NCBI RefSeq assembly: GCF_052327305.1
Contig: NZ_CP182486.1
Coordinates: 2,728,001-2,792,000 of the forward strand
DNA: 64,000 nt
Source: Sphingobium sp052327305
GTDB taxonomy: Bacteria; Pseudomonadota; Alphaproteobacteria; Sphingomonadales; Sphingomonadaceae
Direction: 5' to 3'
Both the position numbers and the translations under genes were made by a program. Shown here piece by piece: positions 34,576 through 43,382 of this stretch. The number at the start of each line of letters is the position of its first letter. Position 1 is the stretch's first letter. The notes under the pieces were generated by a model that saw nothing but the letters and a program-made list of their open reading frames with translations, had not been told where the DNA came from and did not search any database.

Positions 34576-35505
34576 TTAGAGGCGCAGGCCTGCCGTCTCG
34601 GGCAGTCCCGCCATCAGGTTCAGGTTCTGCACTGCCGCGCCGGATGCGCCCTTGCCGAGATTGTCGAGCGCCGCGACGAGGCGGATCTGGCTGCTTTCCG
34701 GGTCAGCGAAGACGAAGAGCTCCAGCCGATCCGTACCCGCCAGGTGCTCGATCGACAGGGTTGCGCCGTCGTGAGCCTGCGCCACGCTGATGATCGGCGA
34801 TCCCGCATAATGGTCGGCGAGCGCCTGCCGCAGCCGGTCGGCGCTCGTGTCCGTCGAGAGCATCGCGCGGTGCAGCGGCACTTCCACGATCATGCCCGAA
34901 TAGAGCGGCACCACGGTCGGCGCGAACAGCGGGCGATGCGCGAGGCCGCTTGCGCCCTGCATCTCTGGCACATGCTTGTGGGTCAGCGTCAGCGCATAGG
35001 TGCGGAAAGCCGACGGCGCGCCGTCCGGTCCCTCATAGTCCGCGATCATGCTCTTGCCGCCGCCCGAATAGCCAGAGGCGGCGTTGCAGCTCAGCAGCGC
35101 GTCGGCGGGGATCAGGCCTGCCGCGACCAGCGGCGCGACGAGAGCAATGAAGCCGGTGGAATAGCAGCCCGGATTGCTGACGAAGCGAGCCTGCGTCACT
35201 GCATCGCGTCCGCTTACTTCCGGCAGACCATAGACCCAGCCGCCCGCGGTGCGATGCGCGGTCGATGCGTCGATGACACGCGTGGTCCCATCCGCGATCA
35301 TAGCCACGGCGGCACGAGCGGCGTCGTCTGGCAGACAAAGGATCGCGATATCGGCGGCGTTTAGTGCCTCTGCACGCGCGCTGTCATCCTTGCGCGCCGC
35401 ATCGTCGAGCTGAATGAGATCGAACTCACCCCGGCCCGCGAGGCGTTCTGCGATCTGCAGACCTGTCGTTCCCGCTGCGCCGTCGATGAAGAGCCGCACG
35501 CTCAT
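34576..35505 (-). CDS. argC: N-acetyl-gamma-glutamyl-phosphate reductase, type 2
   Basis: A 309-residue enzyme of arginine biosynthesis that reduces N-acetylglutamyl-phosphate with NADPH. The NADP-binding start is LFIDGAAGTTGLQIAERL, shorter than in type 1 enzymes. The catalytic Cys is in FVSNPGCYSTGFIALVAPL near residue 110. SGYSGGGKSMI near 143 and HKHVPEM near 176 complete the substrate-binding motifs. Its start codon overlaps the stop of the upstream NlpC/P60 gene by four bases (ATGA), which is an unusual partner for an amino-acid gene. Confidence 0.94.
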   Translation of the reverse strand: MSVRLFIDGAAGTTGLQIAERLAGRGEFDLIQLDDAARKDDSARAEALNAADIAILCLPDDAARAAVAMIADGTTRVIDASTAHRTAGGWVYGLPEVSGRDAVTQARFVSNPGCYSTGFIALVAPLVAAGLIPADALLSCNAASGYSGGGKSMIADYEGPDGAPSAFRTYALTLTHKHVPEMQGASGLAHRPLFAPTVVPLYSGMIVEVPLHRAMLSTDTSADRLRQALADHYAGSPIISVAQAHDGATLSIEHLAGTDRLELFVFADPESSQIRLVAALDNLGKGASGAAVQNLNLMAGLPETAGLRL

Positions 35506-36410
35506 GGTATGATCCTCCGCCGCGCGATGATCGGGGTGCCGTGGCTGGCCGAAAGACGAGCAACCACATCGGCCAGCGGCTCGATGACGGTCGACATCCA
35601 GTAAGCATTGGCATGCAGTAGGTGTGTTTCGTCCGCCATCATGCCGACATGGCCAGGAAAGAAGACGAGGTCGCTCCGCCGCAGGGCTTCGCCCTCGGGG
35701 ATCGGCGCGCCGAGCGCGGCCGCCTGTTGATCACTGTCGCGCGGGGAGGGGATGCCACAGGCGCCCAGCGCCATCTGGACGAGGCCCGAGCAGTCGACGC
35801 CCCGGCTGCCGCGCCCGCCCCAGATATAGGACTGGCCGAGATAGCGCTCCGCAACTGCCACCCAGTCCGTCTCATGCTGAGAGATCGGGACCACGTGCTG
35901 GTTGTGGATATGGCCATCGGCGACATCGAGGAACGCGTCGCCCGGCGTCCCCGCAACGAGGCTCCCGATTGGCAGAACGCGCACGACAGGCGACTTAATG
36001 TCCGCAGCCGTGAAAACCGGTGCCACGTGACGGGTGCGATGCGTGGGAGCGGTCGGCAGGCCAAGCGCGTCGCGGCGCAGATAGCCGACATAATGGTCGT
36101 GCGAGCTATAGCCCCATGCCCAGTCGGCCCGCACATCCAGCACATGGAAGCTCTCGCCGAACAACAGTTCGCTCGTGGCGCTCCGCCGCGCATCGGGCTC
36201 GCCATAAAGGAAAGCCTGATCCGCCACGCAAACCAGCGGAACGGCTGCGGCATAATGCGGCGCGAAATGGGTTTCCGCCAGAGCGAGATCGGCCAGATCG
36301 GGACGGATCGCGTTCGTGCGAGTGTCGTAGGGGTGCGTCACCCCGCTTAACCGAAAACGGATGCGGTCAGGCCGTGCGCTTCCCGCGTTGGCTTTCTGTC
36401 CCTGATTCAT
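35502..36410 (-). CDS. NlpC/P60-family peptidase with SH3-like domains
   Basis: A 302-residue putative cell-wall endopeptidase. The N-terminal half has SH3-like strands (QAFLYGEPDARRSATSELLF near residue 70; GYSSHDHYVGYLRRDAL near 105). The catalytic NlpC/P60 domain starts with YLGQSYIWGGRGSRGVDCSGLV near 190-210, giving the Cys, and the His is in DLVFFPGHVGMM near 250. No signal peptide is visible, which is common in alphaproteobacterial members. The ATG at 36410 lies within the end of the MarR gene (44-nt overlap), and the stop overlaps argC by four bases. The three genes are therefore one unit. Confidence 0.88.
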   Translation of the reverse strand: MNQGQKANAGSARPDRIRFRLSGVTHPYDTRTNAIRPDLADLALAETHFAPHYAAAVPLVCVADQAFLYGEPDARRSATSELLFGESFHVLDVRADWAWGYSSHDHYVGYLRRDALGLPTAPTHRTRHVAPVFTAADIKSPVVRVLPIGSLVAGTPGDAFLDVADGHIHNQHVVPISQHETDWVAVAERYLGQSYIWGGRGSRGVDCSGLVQMALGACGIPSPRDSDQQAAALGAPIPEGEALRRSDLVFFPGHVGMMADETHLLHANAYWMSTVIEPLADVVARLSASHGTPIIARRRIIP

Positions 36411-36771
36411 CGGCGCTCCCTGCGATGAATCGGTCGAAGAGGTCAAGGAATTCCGCCCCCTTGCCGGTGCGTCGAATGAAGACATTGCGTCGGTCGCTCA
36501 TGTCGCGCTCTCTTCTGACGAAGCCGAGCTGTCCCAGCCGATTCAGCGCGCGGGTGACAACGGGCTTAGCTACGCTCAGCTTATGGGCGAGGCCGCGCAC
36601 TGTGCTCGGGTCGGGATCCGCATAAATCAGCATCATCATGGCCATCTGACGATTGGTCAGATCGGGCTGACCGGAGCGCACGTAGCGCACCATTGTACCC
36701 ATCCACGAGGTTAGACCGTCTCCCTGCTGAGCTGTCTGCATTTCGTTGCCCGTGGCGCCCCACTTGTTCAT
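36367..36771 (-). CDS. MarR-family transcriptional regulator
   Basis: A 134-residue winged-helix repressor-type protein. The recognition region runs LTNRQMAMMMLIYADPDPST near residue 38, then VRGLAHKLSVAKPVVTRALN and the wing DMSDRRNVFIRRT near 93. It is the first gene of an overlapping unit with an NlpC/P60 peptidase and argC. Its ligand is unknown; it may control this unit. Confidence 0.87.
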   Translation of the reverse strand: MNKWGATGNEMQTAQQGDGLTSWMGTMVRYVRSGQPDLTNRQMAMMMLIYADPDPSTVRGLAHKLSVAKPVVTRALNRLGQLGFVRRERDMSDRRNVFIRRTGKGAEFLDLFDRFIAGSADESGTESQRGKRTA

Positions 36772-36834
36772 CCGGCCCTAACGCGCGGCTGTGGGAATGG
36801 TTGCGTTGCCGGTATCTTCGCAACGAAAGCGCAA

Positions 36835-38235
36835 TCAAACGCCGTATCGCTCGCTCAGAAATGTATAAGCGGCGCGCAGTCCCAGCGCGTCGCCACCCTT
36901 GGGACGGCCGGGCCGCGCGGTCGGCCGCCAGGCAAATGTATCAAAATGAACCCATTTCGCTTCGGCGGGTACGAATTTCTCCAGAAAGAGCCCCGCCGTG
37001 ATCGCGCCCGCGAAGCCGCTTTCGCCGCTGTTGTTGAGATCGGCGACGTCGCTTTTGAAGAGCTCGTGATAGGGCTGCCAGAGGGGCAGCCGCCAGATCG
37101 GGTCGTCCACTGCCGTGCCCGCCTTCTCCAGCGCCTGCGCCACCGCATCGTCATTCGCGAAGGTCGCGGGCAGGTCCGGCCCCAGCGCTACGCGCGCTGC
37201 GCCAGTCAGCGTCGCGAAATCGATGATGAGTTCGGGCGTCTCCTCGCCCGCGCGTGTGAGGGCATCGCCCAGGATCAGCCGCCCCTCGGCATCGGTGTTG
37301 CCGATCTCGACCGAGAGCCCCTTGCGGCTCTTCAATATGTCTCCGGGGCGGAAGGCATTGCCGCTGATCGCATTCTCTACGGCGGGCACCAGGCAATGTA
37401 GGCGCACCGGCAGATTTCGGGTCATGACGAGGTCGGCCAGCGCAAGCGCATGAGCGGCCCCGCCCATGTCCTTCTTCATCAGCCGCATTCCCGATGCCGG
37501 CTTGATGTCCAGCCCGCCACTGTCGAAGCAGACGCCCTTGCCGACGATCGCGATACGCGGCGGGTCCTCGCGGCCCCAGACGATCTCGATGAGGCGAGGC
37601 GCATTGGCGCGGTCGGCGGCCCGGCCGACGGCGTGGATCATCGGGTAGCCGGTTTCCAGCGCATCGCCTCGCGTGACACTGAACGCTGCACCGTGGCGCT
37701 TGGCGATCTGCTCGGCGGCGGCTTCGATGTCGCCCGGTCCCATGTCAGCTGTCGGCGTATTGACCATGTCGCGCACGAGGAACGTGGCACGCGCTTCGCT
37801 GGCCACCGCATCGATGCCCGCAGGGCGCGCGGTCAGCAGCACGCGCGCTCCCTTGGCTTTCGTGTCGCTCTTGTAGCGGTCGAACCGATATTGGCCGAGC
37901 ATCCAGCCCAGCGCGGCGCGTCCGGGCTCTCCTTCCCCGAGCCTGTAAGTTCCTTCCGGCAGCACCTCCGCCAGCTTGGCGAGGCACCAGCTGGAAAGCG
38001 CAGCCCGGTCCGCGACGGCCGTCACGACCGACCAGTCTTCATCATCCTCGCCGGGCAGGATAGCATAGGCATAGCCCGTCGGCTTGAAGCCCTGCGCCGC
38101 CAGCGCCGCGCGCACCCGGCCCGGCTGGCCCGCAAGCCAAGTCTCGTGGCTTTTCGCGTCGATGACATGGATGAGATGGGCTGCCTGCCCATTGTCGGGG
38201 CGGACGAGATCGGCGGGATCGGGAAGGCTGGTCAT
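36835..38235 (-). CDS. Leucyl aminopeptidase family protein (M17)
   Basis: A 466-residue dizinc aminopeptidase. The N-terminal domain is variable. The catalytic domain carries IVGKGVCFDSGGLDIKPA near residue 250 (metal-binding Lys and Asp), MKKDMGGAAHALALADLV near 275 and the family signature VEIGNTDAEGRLILGDAL near 325-342, with the second metal ligands and catalytic Arg. It resembles the PepB-like alphaproteobacterial branch. It ends 63 bases upstream of the MarR gene on the same strand, so co-transcription is possible. Confidence 0.93.
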   Translation of the reverse strand: MTSLPDPADLVRPDNGQAAHLIHVIDAKSHETWLAGQPGRVRAALAAQGFKPTGYAYAILPGEDDEDWSVVTAVADRAALSSWCLAKLAEVLPEGTYRLGEGEPGRAALGWMLGQYRFDRYKSDTKAKGARVLLTARPAGIDAVASEARATFLVRDMVNTPTADMGPGDIEAAAEQIAKRHGAAFSVTRGDALETGYPMIHAVGRAADRANAPRLIEIVWGREDPPRIAIVGKGVCFDSGGLDIKPASGMRLMKKDMGGAAHALALADLVMTRNLPVRLHCLVPAVENAISGNAFRPGDILKSRKGLSVEIGNTDAEGRLILGDALTRAGEETPELIIDFATLTGAARVALGPDLPATFANDDAVAQALEKAGTAVDDPIWRLPLWQPYHELFKSDVADLNNSGESGFAGAITAGLFLEKFVPAEAKWVHFDTFAWRPTARPGRPKGGDALGLRAAYTFLSERYGV

Positions 38236-38326
38236 GAACCGGAATTAGGGTGGCGCGATGGCAGGGGCAAGTTGAACCATCGCCGCCGCCGTCCTACCAT
38301 GGGTCTGGTTCAGCCGGAGAGAGTCG

Positions 38327-39187
38327 ATGAAAGCGTCATTGTTCGAACGTCGACTATGCCTGAGCCTGCCGTTCCTTGCCTTGCTCGCCGCGTGCGGGGC
38401 AGCGCGCGATGAAGGCAACGCCGCAAACACCGCGCTCGCAAATGCGGCCTTGTCCGGCGCAACGGGCGAGGCAGGCAATGCCAGCCTCAACGAGTCCGCG
38501 AAGCCTGCGACGGCCAGCGCGGTCACAATAGCCGACAAATCCCAGGTTCTGGAGTTCAGTTACGCCTGGCCTGCCGAGGCAGCGGCCATCGCCCCGCTCG
38601 ACAGCTGGTTGCGCGGCAATGCGGCCACGCTCCGGCAGAAGGCGCTCGGGCCAGCCAAGGCGGATCAGGCCTCCGCGAAGAAGGACGGTTATCCGTACCG
38701 CACGCACAGCTATGAAGAGAGCTTCAAGCTGGTGGCCGACACCCCCGCCGTGCTGATCCTTCAGAGCGAGGGCTATATCTATACCGGCGGCGCGCATGGC
38801 ATGCCGATCGCTACGGACATCATCTGGGACAAGGCGGCGGGCAAGCGTCTTGCCACGCGCGACCTGCTGGATGTCGCCGCCTTCGCCCGCGTCGCGAAGG
38901 ATGATTATTGCAAGGAACTGGACCAGCAGCGCGAGAAAAAGCGCGGCGCGCCGGTCAAGCCCGATCCCGACGAGATCAGCGACTTCGTGAGCTGCGTGGC
39001 GATGACCGATCAGGACATTCTGCCGATCTCGAAGGGCGGCAAGGCGCTCGACACTGTCCGCATCCTCATCGCGCCCTATAATGCCGGGCCATATGCCGAG
39101 GGCAGCTACGTGATCGAACTGCCGATGACCGCCGCGACCCTCGCGACAGTCAAGCCGGCCTGGAAAAGCGCATTCGCGGTGAGATGA
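38327..39187 (+). CDS. Lipoprotein with DUF4163/DUF3298-type domains
   Basis: A 286-residue lipoprotein; the lipobox LALLAAC places the Cys at residue 23. After an Asn/Ala-rich tether (to about 60) comes a DUF4163-like domain (VLEFSYAWPAEAAAIAPLDS) and then the DUF3298 part with YIYTGGAHGMPIATDIIWD near 152, a glycine-rich signature of the family, and ILIAPYNAGPYAEGSYVIEL near 250. Related proteins include RsiV-like anti-sigma domains and lysozyme-inhibitor-like folds. It converges with rimO, with only one base between stops. Confidence 0.85.
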   Translation: MKASLFERRLCLSLPFLALLAACGAARDEGNAANTALANAALSGATGEAGNASLNESAKPATASAVTIADKSQVLEFSYAWPAEAAAIAPLDSWLRGNAATLRQKALGPAKADQASAKKDGYPYRTHSYEESFKLVADTPAVLILQSEGYIYTGGAHGMPIATDIIWDKAAGKRLATRDLLDVAAFARVAKDDYCKELDQQREKKRGAPVKPDPDEISDFVSCVAMTDQDILPISKGGKALDTVRILIAPYNAGPYAEGSYVIELPMTAATLATVKPAWKSAFAVR

Positions 39188-39188
39188 C

Positions 39189-40568
39189 TTAAGCGTCGCT
39201 CTCCGCCGGCACGCCGAACAGGTCGTGCTCGTCCGCATCCTCGATCGTGACGTCAATGATGTCGCCGGGCACGAGCGCCGGGTCCACGTCGCGCAGATAG
39301 ACATGGCCGTCGATTTCCGGGGCATCCGCCTGACTGCGGCCGGTCGCGCCCACGCTGCCGTCTTCTTCGTCCGGCTCGCCCACTTCGTCGATGATGACCG
39401 GCAGCGTCCGGCCGATCTTCGCGGCGAGCTTGGCCGCGCTGATCGCGGCGGTGTGCGCCATCAGCCGCTGGAAGCGCTCTTCCTTCACGTCTTCGGGCAC
39501 CGCGCCGGGTAGGTCGTTGGCAGCAGCGCCTTCCACCGGTTCGAAGCGGAAGCCGCCGACCCGGTCGAGCTGCGCTTCAGTGAGCCAGTCGAGCAGATAC
39601 TGGAAGTCCGCTTCCGTCTCGCCGGGGAAGCCGACGACGAAGGAGGAGCGGATGGTGAGATCGGGCGCGATGGTGCGCCAGCTCTTGATGCGTTCCAGCA
39701 CCTTGGCCTCGTTGGCGGGGCGCTTCATGGCCTTGAGCACATTGGGCGCGGCGTGCTGGAAGGGAATGTCGAGATAGGGCGTCAGCAGGCCCTCCGCCAT
39801 CAGCGGGATCACCTTGTCCACATGCGGATAGGGGTAGACATAGTGCAGCCGCACCCAGGGCGTGTGGCCATCGGGCGTCTTGAGCTGACCGAGTGCGCGG
39901 GCGAGGTCGGTCATGTGGGTGCGGACGCTCTCGCCCTTCCACATCCGCTCCTCGTGGCGCACATCCACCCCGTAGGCAGACGTATCCTGGCTGATGACGA
40001 GCAGTTCTTTCGTGCCCGCCGCGACCAGCTTCTCAGCCTCGCGGAGCACGGCGTCGATCCGCCGGCTGGCGAGGTCGCCGCGCAGCGCGGGAATGATGCA
40101 GAAGGAGCAGCGGTGATTGCAGCCTTCGGAAATCTTGAGATAGCTGTAGTGGCGCGGGGTCAACTTCAGGCCGCCCTCGGGCACCAGATCGACGAAGGCA
40201 TTCGGCACCGGGGGCGCCGCATCATGCACCGCGTTGACCACGGCCTCGTACTGGTGCGCACCGGTTACGGCCAGAACATCGGGGAAGCGCGCGCGGATGA
40301 GTTCCGCCTCATTGCCCATGCAGCCGGTCACGATGACCCGGCCGTTCTCGGCGATCGCCTCGCCAATGGCTTCCAGGCTCTCTTCCTTCGCGGAGTCGAG
40401 GAAGCCGCAGGTGTTGACCAGCACCACATCCGCCCCGGCATAATCGGGGGACAGCGCATAGCCGTCGCTCCTGAGTTTGGTCAGGATACGTTCGGAGTCG
40501 ACCAGCGCCTTGGGGCAGCCGAGCGAGACCATGCCGACTTTCGGCGCCTCGGGAATCTTCAATGCCAT
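39189..40568 (-). CDS. rimO: Ribosomal protein S12 methylthiotransferase
   Basis: A 459-residue radical SAM enzyme that adds a methylthio group to Asp-89 (E. coli numbering) of ribosomal protein S12. The N-terminal UPF0004 domain has the cluster-II cysteines in VSLGCPKALVDSE, VNTCGFLDSAKEES and VTGCMGNEAEL. The radical SAM motif is LKISEGCNHRCSFCIIP near residue 145. The C-terminal TRAM domain (about 385-455) includes GHVYLRDVDPALVPGDIIDV. I use the ATG at 40568 rather than an in-frame start at 40592. Confidence 0.95.
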   Translation of the reverse strand: MALKIPEAPKVGMVSLGCPKALVDSERILTKLRSDGYALSPDYAGADVVLVNTCGFLDSAKEESLEAIGEAIAENGRVIVTGCMGNEAELIRARFPDVLAVTGAHQYEAVVNAVHDAAPPVPNAFVDLVPEGGLKLTPRHYSYLKISEGCNHRCSFCIIPALRGDLASRRIDAVLREAEKLVAAGTKELLVISQDTSAYGVDVRHEERMWKGESVRTHMTDLARALGQLKTPDGHTPWVRLHYVYPYPHVDKVIPLMAEGLLTPYLDIPFQHAAPNVLKAMKRPANEAKVLERIKSWRTIAPDLTIRSSFVVGFPGETEADFQYLLDWLTEAQLDRVGGFRFEPVEGAAANDLPGAVPEDVKEERFQRLMAHTAAISAAKLAAKIGRTLPVIIDEVGEPDEEDGSVGATGRSQADAPEIDGHVYLRDVDPALVPGDIIDVTIEDADEHDLFGVPAESDA

Positions 40569-40828
40569 GATTGCGCGGGCATATAGGCGCAAGAGGCGCG
40601 ATTGTCATCAGGCGGAAAGGACGAGGGCTGGCGCGGTCGCGAGCGCCCACGAAAATCGCTGTCCTACACGGCCTTTCTCAGGACATGCTCTGCCGGGCGC
40701 AGTTGCGTTCCGGCTCTTTCTTGTCGTCTGTCTTCCCGTTCTGCTCCTCTTGAGGAGCGCGATATTTTTTTGCCCCAAGAGGTGTAACCTTTAGAACCTT
40801 CCGGCCGGGCAGCAATGCGTGAGCCGGC
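40569..40828. other. Spacer between regA and rimO with plus-strand terminator
   Basis: No protein gene is recognised in this 260-bp spacer between two minus-strand genes. It contains a clear plus-strand intrinsic terminator (next entry) that serves no known plus-strand gene. The spacer could encode a small RNA on the plus strand. Confidence 0.4.
40743..40771 (+). terminator. Plus-strand intrinsic terminator with no known gene
   Basis: GCTCCT (40743-40748) and AGGAGC (40753-40758) form a perfect stem around CTTG; GCGATA follows and then seven T (40765-40771). The orientation is plus, whereas both flanking genes are on the minus strand. Confidence 0.6.
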
Positions 40829-41362
40829 TCACCGCAGGCGCCGTTTCTCCAGCTTCCGGGCCAGCGTGCGCCGGTGCATCCCCAGCCGCCGCGCCGTTTC
40901 GGAAATGTTGAAGTCCGTCTCGACCAGCATCTGGTGGATATGCTCCCATTCCACCGTCTTGATCGAGGACTGCCGACCATCGATCGCGGCCTCCGCATCC
41001 CCTTCCGATCGCGAGAATGCGGCCTCGATGTCGTCCGTATTGGAGGGCTTGGCGAGATAATAGGAAGCGCCGAGCTTGATCGCCTCGACCGCCGTCGCGA
41101 TGCTGGCGAACCCGGTCAGCACGACGATCCGCATGGCGGCGTCGGTCGCGCGCAGGGCCTGCACGCATACCAGCCCGGAGGCGCCTGCGAGCTTCAGGTC
41201 CACCACTGCGTAGCCGGGCCGGTGTGTCTCCAGCAGCGCAAGCAGTGCCTCGTGGTCGTGCGCGACATGAACCTCGTAGCCGCGCCGCTCGAACGAACGC
41301 TTGAGCGTGCGCGCAAAGGCCACGTCGTCTTCCACGATGGCGAGGATTCTGCGCTCGCTCAT
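40829..41362 (-). CDS. regA: Redox response regulator of the RegA/PrrA/ActR family
   Basis: A 177-residue response regulator. The receiver domain has the acidic pocket in AIVEDDVAFARTLKRSF, the phospho-acceptor Asp in YAVVDLKLAGASGL near residue 57, Thr in VLTGFASIATA and Lys in YYLAKPSNTDD. The Fis-type DNA-binding helix-turn-helix is at the C-terminus (VETDFNISETARRLGMHRRT). Length and the compact linker match RegA/PrrA/ActR, global regulators of respiratory and redox genes. Its ATG at 41362 overlaps the regB stop by four bases, so it is the last gene of the cyo operon. Confidence 0.92.
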   Translation of the reverse strand: MSERRILAIVEDDVAFARTLKRSFERRGYEVHVAHDHEALLALLETHRPGYAVVDLKLAGASGLVCVQALRATDAAMRIVVLTGFASIATAVEAIKLGASYYLAKPSNTDDIEAAFSRSEGDAEAAIDGRQSSIKTVEWEHIHQMLVETDFNISETARRLGMHRRTLARKLEKRRLR

Positions 41363-42675
41363 GCTTTCCCTCCTCCATAAGCGAGTGATCGCAGCGGAAT
41401 GATGATGCGGACGAAGGCGCCGCCTTGCTCGCGATTGCCGGCCGCCGCTTCTCCGCCAAGTTTGCGGACGACATTGACCAGCAGGAAGAGGCCGAGACCG
41501 CCTCCCGGTCGCCCTTTGGTCGAGCGATAGGGCTGGCCGAAGGCGGACAATATATCCGTGGAGAAGCCCGGCCCCCGGTCCATGATCTCCAGCATCAGGG
41601 CTTCCTGTTCGCGCCACAGGGCAATGCCGATCCAGTCCGGCGAGAAGTCGGCGGCATTGTCGATGATGTTGCCGATCACCTGCCGGAGCGCCCCGTCCGA
41701 GACGATCTGGACATCGTCACCGAAGCGGTCGTTGAAATCGACAATGCCCGGCATCCGGCTGGACCGCCATTCCTCGACGATGTCGGAAATAAACTGCCTC
41801 ACGCTCGTGACCTTGGGCGCTTCGCCGCGCGCTTCGCCAGCAGACATGAGGATGCCGCTCACAATGGTCTTGCAGCGGGCGACGGCGGCTTCCATTTCCG
41901 CCACGTCTTCGGTGAGGTCCGGTCCGCCGGACGAAGGCGGCAGGCGCTTGAGGTCGCCGATGATGACCGAGAGCGTCGAAAGGGGCGTGCCCAGTTCATG
42001 GGCTGCGCCGGAGGCGAGGAGGCCCATGCGGACGATATGGTCCTCTTCCGCTGCGCGTTGCCGGATCGTCGCCAGCGCCGTGTCTCGCTCGCGCAGATTC
42101 AAAGTGATTCGCGCGACGAACGCGACGAGTAGGATCGCGATGAGTGCGAAAGAGACGAGGCTGCCCCGGAGGTAGAGCGCCAGCGGATTGTCATTGTACG
42201 GCTCGGGGAGCGCAAGCGGGGTCGCATCGGTGCGCAGGATGGCGAGAGTGACCAGCGCGGCAGCGACAATACCCCAGGAGGAGAGGGGCTTCAGCAGGAT
42301 GGCGCCAAGCACGACCTGCAGCAAGAAGAGGGAAGCGAAGGGATTGGCCAGCCCGCCGGAATAATAGAGCTGCCAGCCCAGCACCGCGACATCCAGGAGC
42401 AACGCTGCGGTCAGCTCGCCATTGGTGACGACGCTGCGACGGTGGAGGAAGAGTTCGCTCAGAAGGTTGATGCCTGCCAGCATCGCGACCGCGCCAAGCA
42501 GCGGCACCAGTGGCAGGGCAATGCCCATGAGCCCGTGCACCACGCCGATCGTGGCGAGCTGCCCGCCCACCGCGAGCCAGCGCAGCTGGACCAGCAAGCG
42601 CATGTTGCGCCGGCCGGCATCGGCTTCGGCGGGTTGGACGACATTCTGAGCCACAATGATGCCTTCATAGCTCAT
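41359..42675 (-). CDS. regB: Redox-sensing histidine kinase of the RegB/PrrB/ActS family
   Basis: A 438-residue membrane histidine kinase with six hydrophobic helices (residues about 30-200). The quinone-sensing motif GGxxNPF is present as SGGLANPFASLF near residue 110. The H-box is ASGAAHELGTPLSTLSVII near 235, and a Cys at the position of the redox-active cysteine is seen in AVARCKTIVSGIL near 280. N and G boxes are IGNIIDNAADFSP and GRPGGGLGLFLLV. It reports respiratory-chain redox state to RegA. Its start overlaps the surf1 stop by four bases and its stop overlaps regA by four. Confidence 0.93.
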   Translation of the reverse strand: MSYEGIIVAQNVVQPAEADAGRRNMRLLVQLRWLAVGGQLATIGVVHGLMGIALPLVPLLGAVAMLAGINLLSELFLHRRSVVTNGELTAALLLDVAVLGWQLYYSGGLANPFASLFLLQVVLGAILLKPLSSWGIVAAALVTLAILRTDATPLALPEPYNDNPLALYLRGSLVSFALIAILLVAFVARITLNLRERDTALATIRQRAAEEDHIVRMGLLASGAAHELGTPLSTLSVIIGDLKRLPPSSGGPDLTEDVAEMEAAVARCKTIVSGILMSAGEARGEAPKVTSVRQFISDIVEEWRSSRMPGIVDFNDRFGDDVQIVSDGALRQVIGNIIDNAADFSPDWIGIALWREQEALMLEIMDRGPGFSTDILSAFGQPYRSTKGRPGGGLGLFLLVNVVRKLGGEAAAGNREQGGAFVRIIIPLRSLAYGGGKA

Positions 42676-43382
42676 TTGTGGTGGAGATGCCTGCCCCGCG
42701 TAGCAGCGACCTTCCATGCGCCGCCCAGCGACATGACGGCCAAAGCAAACCAGGTCAGCGCATAGACCATATGGTTGTCCGGGAAATGCACGACGGTCAG
42801 CCCGCCCACCGGATAGTCGCTGTCGGCCCGCGCTTCGGCGTCGATGAAATAGGGCGCGACGTTCGACAGGCGCTGCGCCTGCGCGATCGCGGTGACATCG
42901 CGCGAGTACCAGTTGCCGCTCGCCGGGTTATTGCGGCGCAGGAAACCGCCGTCCGGCTCGCTGATCCGCAGAAGGCCGCTCACCGCGACGACGCCTTCCG
43001 GGGCCGGGAGCGCATGCGCGCCCTGCGCGACGAAACCCCGGTTGACGAGGACCGTGAAGTTGCGGGTCGTCAGCGGTGTCATCACCCAGTAGCCGGCGCC
43101 GAGATCGGACACGGCGCGGACCCGCGTCTCGCCTTCAGGCCGGTAGCGCCCTGTCACGCGAACATGGCGATAGGCGTCGCGCTCGGCGCTCACTTGTGGC
43201 CATTGAGCGGGCTTGGGCGGCGGGGCTGGCGTGCGATGGATCCGCGCGTCGACGGCGGCGATCAGCGCATGCTTCCAGGCGCGCCGTTCGATCTGCCAGA
43301 TCCCCAGCGCGACGAACCCTGCCGCCATGGCCAGCAGCGCCGCGGCGATCGCACCCCGCACCAGGGTGCGGGAGCGCTTCAC
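42672..43382 (-). CDS. SURF1-family oxidase assembly protein
   Basis: A 236-residue protein with one transmembrane helix at each end (AAALLAMAAGFVALGIWQIER and MVYALTWFALAVMSLGGAW) and a periplasmic domain between. The conserved LGIWQIERRAWKHALI near residues 26-41, VLVNRGFVAQG near 110 and the C-terminal HMVYALTWF motif identify SURF1. SURF1 proteins help insert haem into haem-copper oxidases. The gene overlaps cyoD and regB by four bases each, fixing it in the cyo operon. Confidence 0.93.
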   Translation of the reverse strand: MKRSRTLVRGAIAAALLAMAAGFVALGIWQIERRAWKHALIAAVDARIHRTPAPPPKPAQWPQVSAERDAYRHVRVTGRYRPEGETRVRAVSDLGAGYWVMTPLTTRNFTVLVNRGFVAQGAHALPAPEGVVAVSGLLRISEPDGGFLRRNNPASGNWYSRDVTAIAQAQRLSNVAPYFIDAEARADSDYPVGGLTVVHFPDNHMVYALTWFALAVMSLGGAWKVAATRGRHLHHK

